64,000 nucleotides of DNA from CAZKCI01 sp964584165 (GTDB taxonomy: Bacteria; Auribacterota; Erginobacteria; Erginobacterales; CAZKCI01), in contig CAZOYW010000014.1 in assembly GCA_964584165.1 (NCBI GenBank), positions 1 through 64,000 on the forward strand, in the 5' to 3' direction. Below are positions 11,405-19,201 of this stretch, in pieces. The notes under the pieces are model-generated. The model did not search any database. It was given only the letters and a program-made list of their open reading frames with translations, and had not been told where the DNA came from. A program made the translations under genes and the position numbers. How positions within the stretch are numbered: position 1 is the stretch's first letter; every line of letters begins with the position of its first letter.

Positions 11405-13474
11405 TCAGAGTTTCTGGCAGGACTCGAGACCCCGGCGGGCGGACTCGAGACCCGGACGGATCTCGAGCGCGCGTCCGAATGAGTCGGCCGCCTCCTCCCG
11501 GCGGCCGAGCCCGGAGAGGGCTATTCCCAGGTCATTATAGGCGAAGGGGTCGGAGGGGCTCAAGGCGATTGCCGTTCGCAGGGGTTCGAGCGCCTCGGCC
11601 CATCTCCCCTCCTGGACGAGGACGGCCCCCAGGTTGGCCTGGGCACGGGCGAAACGGGGGGCGAGGGCGATCGCCCTCCGGAACTCGGCCGCGGCACCGG
11701 ACGGGTCGCCCGCGGACTGGAGGACCAGGCCGAGGTTGTTGTGCGCCTCGGCCAGGTCCGGGCGGTAATGGAGGGCGGCGAGGAAACGCTCCCGGGCTCC
11801 GGCCCGCTCCCCCCGGCGGGCGAGGAGGACGCCCGACTCGTTGAGGAGGACGGCGTCCGCCGGGTCCAGGGCGAGGGCGAGCGAGTAATCGAAAAGCAAA
11901 CGGGACTCCTCGTCCCGTGCCGCCGACTCCTCCGGAGAGAGGGGGGCGGGGCGGCGGCGGTAGACCAGGCGGCTCCTGATCATTGTCTCCGGCGCGTAGT
12001 GACGGTGCAGGTATTCCCAGAGGTCGCCGTAGCGGCCGATCGGGTAGTCGCCGTAGCCCAGAGCGTGGGAGAGCGAACCGTCGACGACGAAGAGCGGGCG
12101 GTTCCGCTCCAGGTCGCCCAGGAGGAGATCCATGACGCCGGGGGGCTGGAAGGCCTTCTCCGGCGGGGCGGTGGGGACCTTGCCGGCGGCAAAGTCGGCG
12201 ACGAGGAAGCGGGAGGCGGCGGGGCGGCCGGAGTAGAGATAGACCTCGGGGAGATAGCCCCAGGCGAAGACGGCGTCGGCGGGGCCGGAGGCGGAGCGGA
12301 TGAAATCGGCCACCTCCCGGTTCTCCCGAAAGGGATCGAGGGCCACGGTCACCGGATCGAAACGCCAGCGATACGACCAGGCGGCCGAAGCGAGCGCGAG
12401 GAGAACCGAAACCCCGACGAAGGCCGGGCGGAGAGAGGCCGGGCGACCGGGGGCGGAGAAGATCCGGAGGAGGCGCCCGAACCCCGCCCCGGCCAGGACG
12501 GCGAAGGGGGGGAAGACCTGGATGAGGTAGTGCGGGATGAGGCGCTTCCCCAAGGCGGCCCCGGCCGCGGAGAAGATCCCCCAGAGAAGGAGGAACCCTC
12601 TCCCCCGGACGATCCCGCCCGGGCCGCCGAGGACGATCCCCGCCAGAGCCAGCACCCAGAAGAGGGGGTTGGGGATGACCGCGTCGGCGGCCATCCGCGA
12701 CCACGATCGGAGCGCCTCGCCCCAGGGGACGGAGCCCGAGTAGGCGAGGCCGTAGGTCCAGGACCAGAAGACGAGTTCGGAGAGGGTCCTTTGGATTTGG
12801 AAGAAGAGGGCGCAGCCGAAGAGCGCCGCCGCCAATCCGGCGAGTATCCAGCCGACCCGCGCCGCCGAGCGCCGGACGCCGCCGGGGCGGAAAAGACCGG
12901 AGAGGGCGGAAAGGAGGAGGGCGAAGGCCATGGTGAAGCCGGGCTGCTTGAAGAGACCACCCAGGCCGGCGCAGGCCCCGGCCAAAAAATACTCCCGGCC
13001 GCCCCCCCCGGCGGACTCCTCGCCGCGCAGGAAGAACCAGGCGGAGAGGGAAAGGGGGAGGATCATGAAGATCTCGCGGTTCGCCGCCACCATGTCGGAG
13101 GGGAAGAAGGTGGCGCTGAAGACGGCGTAGAGGTAGCCCGCGGCCCAGCCGGCGGCCTCTCCCGCCGTCCGCCGGGCGATCGCCAGGATTAGGGCGGTCA
13201 CGGCGAGGGTGGCGGCGATCCCGGCGGCCTCGGCGGCCTTCACCCGGGCGGGGCCGGAAGCGGGGAGGAGGTAGTAGAGGGCGTGGAGGAGCGGGGGCTT
13301 GTCGCTGATGATCTCCCGGTAGAGGAGCCTCCCCCCTCGCATCTCCTCGGCGGCGACCGCGAGATAGACCTCGTCGATGGAAAGAACCGGGAAGGAGACG
13401 ACGGGGGGGAGCCGGAGGAGGAGGGTGAGGACGAGGAGACCGACGGAGAGCCAGACGGCCCGGCGCTTCATCAA
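11405..13474 (-). CDS. Membrane glycosyltransferase (GT39/ArnT-like) with C-terminal TPR repeats
   Basis: 689 residues. The N-terminal 450 residues are multi-membrane-spanning, with the early loop motif LSIDEVYLAVAAEEM typical of PMT/ArnT-type transferases using lipid-linked sugars. A GLGGLFKQPG loop follows. The last 150 residues form about four TPR units (for example AHNNLGLVLQSAGDPSGAAA, AQANLGAVLVQEGRWAEALE, AYNDLGIALSGLGRREEAAD). It probably transfers a sugar to a periplasmic acceptor, with the TPR part as docking module. It sits oddly between thiE (4-bp overlap) and thiC (3-bp gap), so it is co-transcribed with thiamine genes for reasons not evident. Confidence 0.85.
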   Translation of the reverse strand: MMKRRAVWLSVGLLVLTLLLRLPPVVSFPVLSIDEVYLAVAAEEMRGGRLLYREIISDKPPLLHALYYLLPASGPARVKAAEAAGIAATLAVTALILAIARRTAGEAAGWAAGYLYAVFSATFFPSDMVAANREIFMILPLSLSAWFFLRGEESAGGGGREYFLAGACAGLGGLFKQPGFTMAFALLLSALSGLFRPGGVRRSAARVGWILAGLAAALFGCALFFQIQRTLSELVFWSWTYGLAYSGSVPWGEALRSWSRMAADAVIPNPLFWVLALAGIVLGGPGGIVRGRGFLLLWGIFSAAGAALGKRLIPHYLIQVFPPFAVLAGAGFGRLLRIFSAPGRPASLRPAFVGVSVLLALASAAWSYRWRFDPVTVALDPFRENREVADFIRSASGPADAVFAWGYLPEVYLYSGRPAASRFLVADFAAGKVPTAPPEKAFQPPGVMDLLLGDLERNRPLFVVDGSLSHALGYGDYPIGRYGDLWEYLHRHYAPETMIRSRLVYRRRPAPLSPEESAARDEESRLLFDYSLALALDPADAVLLNESGVLLARRGERAGARERFLAALHYRPDLAEAHNNLGLVLQSAGDPSGAAAEFRRAIALAPRFARAQANLGAVLVQEGRWAEALEPLRTAIALSPSDPFAYNDLGIALSGLGRREEAADSFGRALEIRPGLESARRGLESCQKL

Positions 13475-14094
13475 CGGTCCAGCGCCCGGCGCAGGGCGGC
13501 GACGGCGACCGAGACGGAACCCCCGGCGAAGGCGGCCGAGATCACCGCCACGCCGGAGGCCCCCGCGGCCAGGGCCTCGGAGAGGTTGTCGGCCGTGATC
13601 CCCCCGATCGCCAGGACGGGGAGGCGGACGGCGCGGACGATCCCGGAAAAAACGGACCGGTCGAGCGGGCGGATATCGGCCTTGGAGGAGGTCGGGAAGA
13701 AGGCTCCCGCGCCGAGATAGTCGGCCCCCGCCGCCTCGGCGGCGCGGGCCGCCTCCAGTGTCGAGGCGCTGACCCCGACGACGAAGCCGGCGCCGCCCAG
13801 GCGCCGGGCCGCGGTCGCGGGGAGGTCGCCCTGCCCCAGGTGGACGCCGGAGGCGCCCGCGGCGAGAGCGATATCCAAACGGTCGTTGACGACGAGGGGG
13901 ACTCCCGAGCCGTCGAGGGCCTTTCGGATCGCGCAGGCGACCTCGAGGAAATCCCGCGCGGAGGAGGTCTTGTCCCGGTATTGGATGAGATCCGCCCCGT
14001 TCTCCGCCGCGGCCCGGGCGGCGGCGGGGGCGGAGCGGAGATCGACAAAGGCCCGGTCCAGGATGACCTGGAGAATGCGTTTCCGGATTGCCAT
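13471..14094 (-). CDS. thiE: Thiamine-phosphate synthase ThiE
   Basis: 207 residues, a TIM barrel. It joins hydroxymethylpyrimidine diphosphate and thiazole phosphate. Visible motifs are IQYRDKTSSARDF (substrate loop), LVVNDRLDIALAAGASGVHLGQGDLP, VGVSASTLEAARAAEAAGADYLGAGAFFPTSSK (written here in parts: ADYLGAGAFFPTSSK) and AIGGITADNLSEALAAGASG. Full length. Its stop overlaps the next gene by 4 bases (ATGA). No TPP riboswitch was recognised in the 180 bases upstream, which instead hold repeats. Confidence 0.95.
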   Translation of the reverse strand: MAIRKRILQVILDRAFVDLRSAPAAARAAAENGADLIQYRDKTSSARDFLEVACAIRKALDGSGVPLVVNDRLDIALAAGASGVHLGQGDLPATAARRLGGAGFVVGVSASTLEAARAAEAAGADYLGAGAFFPTSSKADIRPLDRSVFSGIVRAVRLPVLAIGGITADNLSEALAAGASGVAVISAAFAGGSVSVAVAALRRALDR

Positions 14095-14271
14095 ATCCGT
14101 TGTCCGGGGAGGATTGCGGTCCGACTCTCGTGGGCCCCGATCAAATCTCCGATTCGATCAGGGACGCAATCCTCATCGATCCGGATCGGGGCAGGAATGC
14201 CCCTCCCACACTAAGCTGGCGGGGTATTTCAGGCCGCCAGAAGAGAATACCCCGATCTTCCGCGGAATGGG
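14095..14271. repeat. REP-type repeats upstream of thiE
   Basis: On the minus strand, GGAGGGGCATTCCTGCCCC (near 14189-14207) forms a GGAG-headed hairpin. A larger inverted repeat, GGATTGCG against CGCAATCC, encloses the doublet CTGATCGAATC/GATTTGATC. No gene and no clear riboswitch fold. Confidence 0.6.
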
Positions 14272-14748
14272 CTAACGGGCGGACAGACGGGCAGCGAGGC
14301 GGGTCGTGGAGCGGCCGGGGACGAGGGGGAAGACGACGATCCGCCCTCCCGCCGCCCGCACCTCTTCCCCGCCGACGATCTCTTTTGCCTTCCAGTCCCC
14401 GCCCTTGACCAGGACGTCGGGGAGGAGGGCGCGGATCAGGGCGCGGGGCGTGGACTCGCCGAAGACGACGACGTAGTCCACCGCCCCGAGCGCGGCCACG
14501 ACCTCCGCCCGCTCCGCCTCCGGGACGAGCGGGCGGCCGGTCCCCTTGCCCAGCGAGCGGACCGAGCGGTCGGAGTTCACGGCGACGACCAGGACGTCCC
14601 CGAGCTTCTTCGCCGCCTGAAGGAGCCGGACGTGGCCGACGTGGAGAAGGTCGAAGCAGCCGTTGGTGAAGACCACGGTCTTCCCCTGGCGCTTGATACC
14701 GCGGACCAGGCGGACCAGGGCGGGACGGGTCTGGATCTTGCTTCTCAT
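14272..14748 (-). CDS. rfaE2: D-glycero-beta-D-manno-heptose 1-phosphate adenylyltransferase (RfaE2)
   Basis: 158 residues, a nucleotidyltransferase of the cytidylyltransferase fold. FTNGCFDLLHVGHVRLL carries the HxGH active-site motif, VAVNSDRSV binds nucleotide, and LVKGGDW with GGEEV completes the family pattern. It adenylates heptose-1-phosphate to ADP-heptose for the LPS inner core. It is the stand-alone form, without the kinase half found in E. coli HldE. gmhA is 800 bases upstream, with a VapBC module between them. The heptose kinase and phosphatase are not in the window; the PfkB protein at 9.0 kb is not obviously HldE-like. Confidence 0.95.
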   Translation of the reverse strand: MRSKIQTRPALVRLVRGIKRQGKTVVFTNGCFDLLHVGHVRLLQAAKKLGDVLVVAVNSDRSVRSLGKGTGRPLVPEAERAEVVAALGAVDYVVVFGESTPRALIRALLPDVLVKGGDWKAKEIVGGEEVRAAGGRIVVFPLVPGRSTTRLAARLSAR

Positions 14749-14754
14749 AAGCGT

Positions 14755-15168
14755 TCAACCGTCTTGGACCGAACCCCATTCCCGGAGACTGACGGCGACA
14801 TCGGGGAACTCTCGGAGCAGATCCCGATCGGACGTCAGAAGCTTTATTCTCAGATCCTTCGCCAGGGCGACATACTCGCAGTCATAGGCGGAGCAGTTCG
14901 ATCGGGCGACACAGTCCATGACTAAAAAGGAGGGCAGAATATACTCCCGTCCGTTCATGCAATTGTGCGCGCCCTGCAAGGAGCGTTCAATATCGGCGAC
15001 GGACATCTCCTTTCGACGCAGATAGCCGGCGAGGATATTCCGAAACTCCGAGCGCCAGAGTATGGGCGAAACCCAGACCGGGTCTTTCGCAAAGGCCCGG
15101 ACCGCGCAGGACGTCAGCTCGCCGGGTATCCAGAGATAGGCGATGGCATTGACGTCCACCGCGATCAT
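14755..15168 (-). CDS. vapC: VapC-family PIN-domain toxin
   Basis: 137 residues from the ATG at 15168. PIN ribonuclease acidic residues are visible: MIAVDVNAIAYLW (first Asp), WRSEFRNILAGYL (Glu), SAYDCEYVALAKDL (Asp) and LLTSDRDLLREFP (Asp). VapC toxins cut tRNA or rRNA. The ATG overlaps the antitoxin stop by 4 bases (ATGA). Its stop is 6 bases from the rfaE2 start, so the module was inserted tightly inside the heptose operon. Confidence 0.92.
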   Translation of the reverse strand: MIAVDVNAIAYLWIPGELTSCAVRAFAKDPVWVSPILWRSEFRNILAGYLRRKEMSVADIERSLQGAHNCMNGREYILPSFLVMDCVARSNCSAYDCEYVALAKDLRIKLLTSDRDLLREFPDVAVSLREWGSVQDG

Positions 15169-15404
15169 CGGCGGCCACGGTCCTTGGCGGCTTTCAAATC
15201 GGATTGGGTCAGATAAACCCCGAGGGTTTCCCGAACGGACCGAGCATGACTGAGCACGGCGAAGGAGTCCACCGCGGCGGCGGAGACCGTGCTGACCAGA
15301 GTAGCGATGATCTCCCGATTCAGACTGCGGCCGTGGGCGCGGGCGCGGTCCTTGAGCGTCCGATGGACTTCCGCGGGCAGATCCTTGATCGTGATCGTAG
15401 CCAT
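15165..15404 (-). CDS. FitA/VapB-type ribbon-helix-helix antitoxin
   Basis: 79 residues from the ATG at 15404. MATITIKDLPAEVHRTLKDR and AHGRSLNREIIATL form the FitA-like ribbon-helix-helix DNA-binding domain; the C-terminal half wraps the VapC toxin encoded next. An ATG 18 bases upstream is also in frame, but the promoter places the transcript start at 15404 itself, favouring the shorter form and a leaderless mRNA. Confidence 0.9.
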   Translation of the reverse strand: MATITIKDLPAEVHRTLKDRARAHGRSLNREIIATLVSTVSAAAVDSFAVLSHARSVRETLGVYLTQSDLKAAKDRGRR

Positions 15405-15410
15405 ACCGCA

Positions 15411-15438
15411 ACCATAACACAACCATCGCGGATGTCAA
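15411..15438 (-). promoter_or_regulatory. Promoter of vapBC, predicted leaderless
   Basis: On the minus strand, TTGACA (15433-15438), 16 bases, then TATGGT (15411-15416). The expected start nucleotide falls on the A of the antitoxin ATG at 15404. Confidence 0.6.
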
Positions 15439-15450
15439 CGAGCCCGCATG

Positions 15451-15480
15451 ATTCATGAAGATCTTTCGATCTTCACGAAT
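15451..15480. repeat. Short inverted repeat upstream of vapBC
   Basis: ATTCATGAAGAT and ATCTTCACGAAT enclose CTTTCG, with one mismatch. It sits between the gmhA 3'-end hairpin and the vapBC promoter. Confidence 0.55.
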
Positions 15481-15484
15481 AATT

Positions 15485-15537
15485 CTAGACCGGCTTATTC
15501 GGGAAAGCCGTTGGTTTTCCCGAATAAACCGGGCTAG
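15485..15537. terminator. Stop-codon-straddling hairpin after gmhA
   Basis: CTAGACCGGCTTATTCGGGA pairs with its inverted copy ending CCGGGCTAG. The gmhA stop TAG is part of the outer stem. The layout and several bases are shared with the hairpin after cdsA at 60580-60632. There is no T-tract, so rho-independent termination is not certain. Confidence 0.55.
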
Positions 15538-16100
15538 GCGAAGGCGGATTCGACCAGGTCGCAGAGGATGTGGTAGACGACCGACTGGCACTCCTGGATG
15601 CGGGCGGTATCGGCGGCGGGGACGACGAGAGCGAGGTCGACCTCCGGCTTCAAACTTCCCCCGTCGCGCCCGAGGAGGGCGAGCGTGAAGACCCCCGCCG
15701 CTCGGGCGGCTCGGGCCGCTTCCGTCAGGTTCCCCGAGTTGCCGCTGGTCGAGATCAGGACGAGAACGTCCCCCTTCCTCCCCAGGGCCTCCACCTGACG
15801 GGCGAAGACCCGCGCGAAGGCGTAGTCGTTCGCGAGCGAGGTGAGGATGGAGGTGTCGGTGGTGAGGGCCACCGCCGAAAGCGCCTTCCGCTCGCGCTTG
15901 AACCTCCCGACGAGCTCCGCGGCGATGTGCTGGGAGTCGGCGGCCGATCCCCCGTTCCCGCAGACCAGGATCTTCTTCCCCTTTTGGAGCGCCGCGATCA
16001 GGATCCGCGCCGCGGCAGCGATCTGGGGCGCGAGGGATTTTAGTTTCTCGTGGGCGGCGATGGACTCGTCGATGGTTTGAAGGATAGCCTTTTTCATCAA
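15534..16100 (-). CDS. gmhA: Sedoheptulose-7-phosphate isomerase GmhA
   Basis: 188 residues, SIS fold. KKILVCGNGGSAADSQHIAAELVGRF is the signature (seen here in parts: CGNGGSAADSQHIAAEL). LTTDTSILTSLANDY, LISTSGNSGNLTEAARAA and the C-terminal HILCDLVE follow. It converts sedoheptulose-7-phosphate to D-glycero-D-manno-heptose-7-phosphate, the first step of ADP-heptose synthesis, pairing with rfaE2 downstream. Full length. A minus-oriented GTAG REP lies just upstream (16116-16139). Confidence 0.96.
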   Translation of the reverse strand: MMKKAILQTIDESIAAHEKLKSLAPQIAAAARILIAALQKGKKILVCGNGGSAADSQHIAAELVGRFKRERKALSAVALTTDTSILTSLANDYAFARVFARQVEALGRKGDVLVLISTSGNSGNLTEAARAARAAGVFTLALLGRDGGSLKPEVDLALVVPAADTARIQECQSVVYHILCDLVESAFA

Positions 16101-16115
16101 AGTCGTTCCTTGAGG

Positions 16116-16139
16116 CGCCGCTTCGCAGAAGCGGCCTAC
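16116..16139 (-). repeat. GTAG REP hairpin upstream of gmhA
   Basis: On the minus strand, GTAGGCCGCTTCTGCGAAGC followed by GGCG; the stem is GCCGCTTC/GAAGCGGC. Confidence 0.7.
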
Positions 16140-16142
16140 ATT

Positions 16143-16184
16143 CTTTTCTTCTAAAACCGGGCTCGCCCGGTTTCAGAAGAAAAG
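16143..16184. terminator. Stop-codon-straddling hairpin after the PFK gene
   Basis: On the minus strand, CTTTTCTTCTGAAACCGGGC pairs with GCCCGGTTTTAGAAGAAAAG. The TGA stop and the last three codons lie inside the first arm. Confidence 0.6.
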
Positions 16185-17198
16185 ACGGGCCTCCTCGTAA
16201 AAGGCCGGCGGCACGGTGCGGAGCTTCCCCACCGCTTCGGTGAGGGAGACGCCGACGACCTCGTTGCCCTTCAGGCTCACCATCTGCCCCCACTTCTTCT
16301 CCCGGACCAGCCCCGCCGCCGCCAGGCCGAAGCGCAGGCCGATGACGCGGTCGAGGGCGCTGGGGGCCCCTCCCCTCTGGAGGTGGCCGAGGATGACCGA
16401 GCGGGCCTCCCACTTCAGGGCCTTCTCCAGCTCCTGCTCGAGCTGCTTCCCCACGCCCCCGAGCTTGACGTGGCCGAAGGCGTCGGTGGACTTGTCCTGG
16501 GTCACCATGGCGTCGGTAAGCTCGACCCCCTCCGCCACCACCACCATCGCCGAGGTCCGCCCCAGGTCCTTCTTCCTCTTCAAAATCGCCGCGATCTCGG
16601 CCACGGACATCTTCACCTCGGGGATGATGGTGACGTCGGCGGCGGCGGCCATCCCGGCCCAGAGGGCGATCCAGCCGGCGTGGCGGCCCATCACCTCCAC
16701 CACCATGATCCGGCGGTGGGACTCGGCGGTGACCCGGAGATCGTCGATCGCCCGCATCGCGATGTTGACCGCGGTGTCGAAGCCGAAGGTCCGGTCGGTC
16801 CCGGAGAGGTCGTTGTCGATGGTCTTAGGGACCCCGACCACCGGAAGCTTGAAGTCGTCGTAGAGCTTGCGGGCCACGCCCAGGGTGTCGTCGCCGCCGC
16901 AGGCGATCAGGGCGTCCAGTCCCAGGGCGGCGAAGTTGTCGCGGGCGGTCTGGGGCCCGTTCGGCTTCTTGTAGGGGTTGGTCCGGGAGGAGAAGAGGAT
17001 GGTCCCCCCCCGGGTGGCCAATCCCTCCGCCCGGGAGGGGTCGAGGACGACGGCGTCCTTCTCCAGCAACCCCGCCCAGCCCCGGAGGATCCCCAGGACC
17101 GAGGCGCCGTCCGCCTTCGCCTGGGCGATGACGCCGGCGATGACCGCGTTCAACCCGGGGGCGTCGCCCCCGCCGGTGAGAATGCCGATCTTCTTCAC
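16173..17198 (-). CDS. pfp: Phosphofructokinase, probably diphosphate-dependent
   Basis: 341 residues, PfkA fold. MKKIGILTGGGDAPGLNAVI, MGRHAGWIALWAG and ILGHLQRGGAPSALDR are family signatures. The donor-site residues are Asp104 in CGGDDT and Lys125 in PKTIDND. ATP-dependent enzymes have Gly at both places, and the Asp/Lys pair is characteristic of enzymes that use pyrophosphate. The reversible PPi reaction would serve both glycolysis and gluconeogenesis. The protein is a single short subunit of the bacterial homomeric type. No regulatory extension is seen. Confidence 0.9.
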   Translation of the reverse strand: MKKIGILTGGGDAPGLNAVIAGVIAQAKADGASVLGILRGWAGLLEKDAVVLDPSRAEGLATRGGTILFSSRTNPYKKPNGPQTARDNFAALGLDALIACGGDDTLGVARKLYDDFKLPVVGVPKTIDNDLSGTDRTFGFDTAVNIAMRAIDDLRVTAESHRRIMVVEVMGRHAGWIALWAGMAAAADVTIIPEVKMSVAEIAAILKRKKDLGRTSAMVVVAEGVELTDAMVTQDKSTDAFGHVKLGGVGKQLEQELEKALKWEARSVILGHLQRGGAPSALDRVIGLRFGLAAAGLVREKKWGQMVSLKGNEVVGVSLTEAVGKLRTVPPAFYEEARLFF

Positions 17199-17242
17199 GC
17201 GAATTCTCCTTTCCGTTGTCTCATCGGTAACAAATCTTGGAG

Positions 17243-17821
17243 CTATCCCCTTTCCCCGTCAGTCTTCTCCGTCTCCGCGGGGGGGACGGGCGAAGCCGGC
17301 GACGGCCGAATCTTCGCCACCGTGATCTGGACCCCGGCGACGTTCTCGATCCCCAGGAGCTCCTGGAGCTGGGCCTTGATCCGGTGCTGGATCGCCTCGG
17401 TCAGCTCGGGGATGTTGGCTCCCTCCTCCAGGACCGTCTCCAGGACGATCTCCACGCCCGCCCCCGGCCGGGGGATGATGATCGGGCGGGCTTTCAGCAC
17501 CTCGGGGAAGGCCTGACCGACCCGGCGGACGAACCCCTCGATGGTGTGGAGCGCGATGGCCACCTCCCCGTCGGGGTTCTCGAAGGCGACGTAGCGCCCC
17601 CGGCGCATCTCCGCCACCTTGAGGAGGGCCGGGACGAGGCCGAGGAGGAGGAGGAGGAAGCCGGCGAGGAAGACCCGTTCCGGGGTCAGATAGCCCGGGA
17701 GGAGGCGGAGGAGCTCGGCGAAAAAGGCGCCCCGGGCGGCCAGGATCAGGGCCAGCCCGAAGGCGAGGAAAAGGGCGCAGTGGAGGGCGACGAAGATCTT
17801 ACGAGCTAAGTGCATAGGCAA
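17243..17821 (-). CDS. AmaP-like membrane protein with Asp23/Gls24-type domain
   Basis: 192 residues. Two hydrophobic segments (about 9-30 and 50-70) with a short loop resemble the alkaline-shock membrane anchor AmaP. A domain of about 100 residues follows (YVAFENPDGEVAIALHTIEGFVRR, GVEIVLETVLEEGANIPEL, VAGVQITVAKI), an Asp23/DUF322-like fold. Such proteins anchor cell-envelope stress proteins. The ATG at 17815 (MHLARK) is an alternative start. It follows accC in the same direction, separated by about 25 bases. Confidence 0.8.
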   Translation of the reverse strand: MPMHLARKIFVALHCALFLAFGLALILAARGAFFAELLRLLPGYLTPERVFLAGFLLLLLGLVPALLKVAEMRRGRYVAFENPDGEVAIALHTIEGFVRRVGQAFPEVLKARPIIIPRPGAGVEIVLETVLEEGANIPELTEAIQHRIKAQLQELLGIENVAGVQITVAKIRPSPASPVPPAETEKTDGERG

Positions 17822-17845
17822 CTCGCAGTTTCAAGATTTTCCGGC

Positions 17846-19201
17846 CTATCCCACCCCGATCCCCAGGTGCGTGTCGAGAAAATCGGTCCCATAGGCGCCG
17901 CGCAGGAAGGCGGGATGGTGGACGATCCGCTTGTGGAGAGGGATGGTCGTCTTCACCCCCTCGATCTTGAACTCGGAGAGCGCCCGCTCCATGGTCCGGA
18001 TCGCGGTGGCCCGGTCCTCCCCGAAGGCGACGAGCTTCGCCATCAGGGAGTCGTAGTAGGGGGAGATGGTGCAGCCCGGGTAGATGTGGGTGTCCACGCG
18101 GACGCCGGGGCCGCCGGGGAGGTGGAAGGTCCCGACCCGCCCGGGCGAGGGGATGAAGCCGTGGAACGGGTCTTCGGCGTTGATCCGGCACTCCAGGGCG
18201 TGGCCGCGGAAGCGGATGTCCCGCTGGAGGAGGGCGGCCTTCTCCCCGGCGGCGAGCCGGATCTGCGTCTTGACCAGGTCGATCCCGGTGACCACCTCGG
18301 TCACCGGGTGCTCGACCTGGATCCGTCCGTTCATCTCCAGGAAGTAGAAGTTCCCGGCCTGGTCGAGGAGGAACTCGACCGTCCCCACGCCCACGTAGCC
18401 CACCTCCCGCACCAGGCGGACGGCGAGCCTTCCCAGGGTGTTGCGCAGGGAGAGGTCGACCAGGGGCGAGGGGCACTCCTCCAAAAGCTTCTGGTTCTTC
18501 CTCTGGATCGTGCAGTCCCTCTCCCCCAGGTGGAGGCAGGTCCGGCGGCGGTCGGCCAGGACCTGGATCTCGACATGGCGCGGGCGCTCCAGCATCTTCT
18601 CGATGTAGATCCCGGGGTCCCCGAAGGCCGCCTCGGCCTCGGCGCGGGCGTTCAGGAAGGCGCTGACCAGGGATACGTCGTTGTGGGCGCGGCGGATCCC
18701 CTTCCCGCCCCCGCCCGCCACCGCCTTGATCATCACGGGGTAGCCGATCTGGCGGGCGGTCTCCAGGGCCTGCGCCTCGGTCGAGAGCACCTGGTTGGAG
18801 CCGGGGATGACCGGGAGGCCCAGCCCCTCGGCCAGGGCCCGGGTCTTCTGCTTGTTGCCCAGCAGCTCGAGCACGCGGTGGTCGGGGCCGATGAAACGGA
18901 TGTTGCAGCTCTCGCAGATCTCGGCGAAATGCGAGTTCTCGGAGAGGAAGCCGTACCCCGGGTGGATGGCGTCGACGTCGGCCACCTCGGCGGCGCTGAT
19001 GATGTTGGGGATCTTGAGGTAGCTCTCGGCGCTCGCGGAGTCGCCGATGCAAATCGCCTGGTCGGCGAAGGAGACGTGGGGCGAGTCCTGGTCGGCCCGG
19101 GAGTAGACGGCCACCGTCTTGATCCCCATTTCCCGGCAGGCGCGGACGATCCGGAGCGCGATCTCGCCCCGGTTGGCGATGAGGATCTTCCCGAACATCA
19201 T
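17846..19201 (-). CDS. accC: Acetyl-CoA carboxylase biotin carboxylase subunit AccC
   Basis: 451 residues, ATP-grasp. KILIANRGEIALRIVRACRE at the start, HPGYGFLSEN, KAVAGGGGKGIRRAHND (ATP loop), HLGERDCTIQRKNQK and FLEMNGRIQVEHPVTEVVTGIDLV are all present. It carboxylates the biotin carried by AccB as the first step of fatty-acid synthesis. The start ATG at 19201 overlaps the accB stop by 4 bases; the next codon is also ATG (19198) and could be used instead. One usual Asn-Thr pair reads MNGRIQVEH rather than MNTRLQVEH, a minor departure near the active site. Confidence 0.97.
   Translation of the reverse strand: MMFGKILIANRGEIALRIVRACREMGIKTVAVYSRADQDSPHVSFADQAICIGDSASAESYLKIPNIISAAEVADVDAIHPGYGFLSENSHFAEICESCNIRFIGPDHRVLELLGNKQKTRALAEGLGLPVIPGSNQVLSTEAQALETARQIGYPVMIKAVAGGGGKGIRRAHNDVSLVSAFLNARAEAEAAFGDPGIYIEKMLERPRHVEIQVLADRRRTCLHLGERDCTIQRKNQKLLEECPSPLVDLSLRNTLGRLAVRLVREVGYVGVGTVEFLLDQAGNFYFLEMNGRIQVEHPVTEVVTGIDLVKTQIRLAAGEKAALLQRDIRFRGHALECRINAEDPFHGFIPSPGRVGTFHLPGGPGVRVDTHIYPGCTISPYYDSLMAKLVAFGEDRATAIRTMERALSEFKIEGVKTTIPLHKRIVHHPAFLRGAYGTDFLDTHLGIGVG

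Noticed and set aside
11741..13192. Long plus-strand frames antisense to glycosyltransferase and other genes (also 38956-40995 minus, 17810-19399 plus)
   Set aside because: High GC leaves antisense frames open by chance; translations are Arg/Gly/Pro/Glu-rich without motifs, and the opposite strand carries clearly recognisable families.
14095..14271. TPP riboswitch upstream of thiE
   Set aside because: A CTGA..ACCCC string resembles part of the motif, but the conserved thi-box helices and the second asymmetrical loop are not seen; the DNA consists of REP-type repeats.
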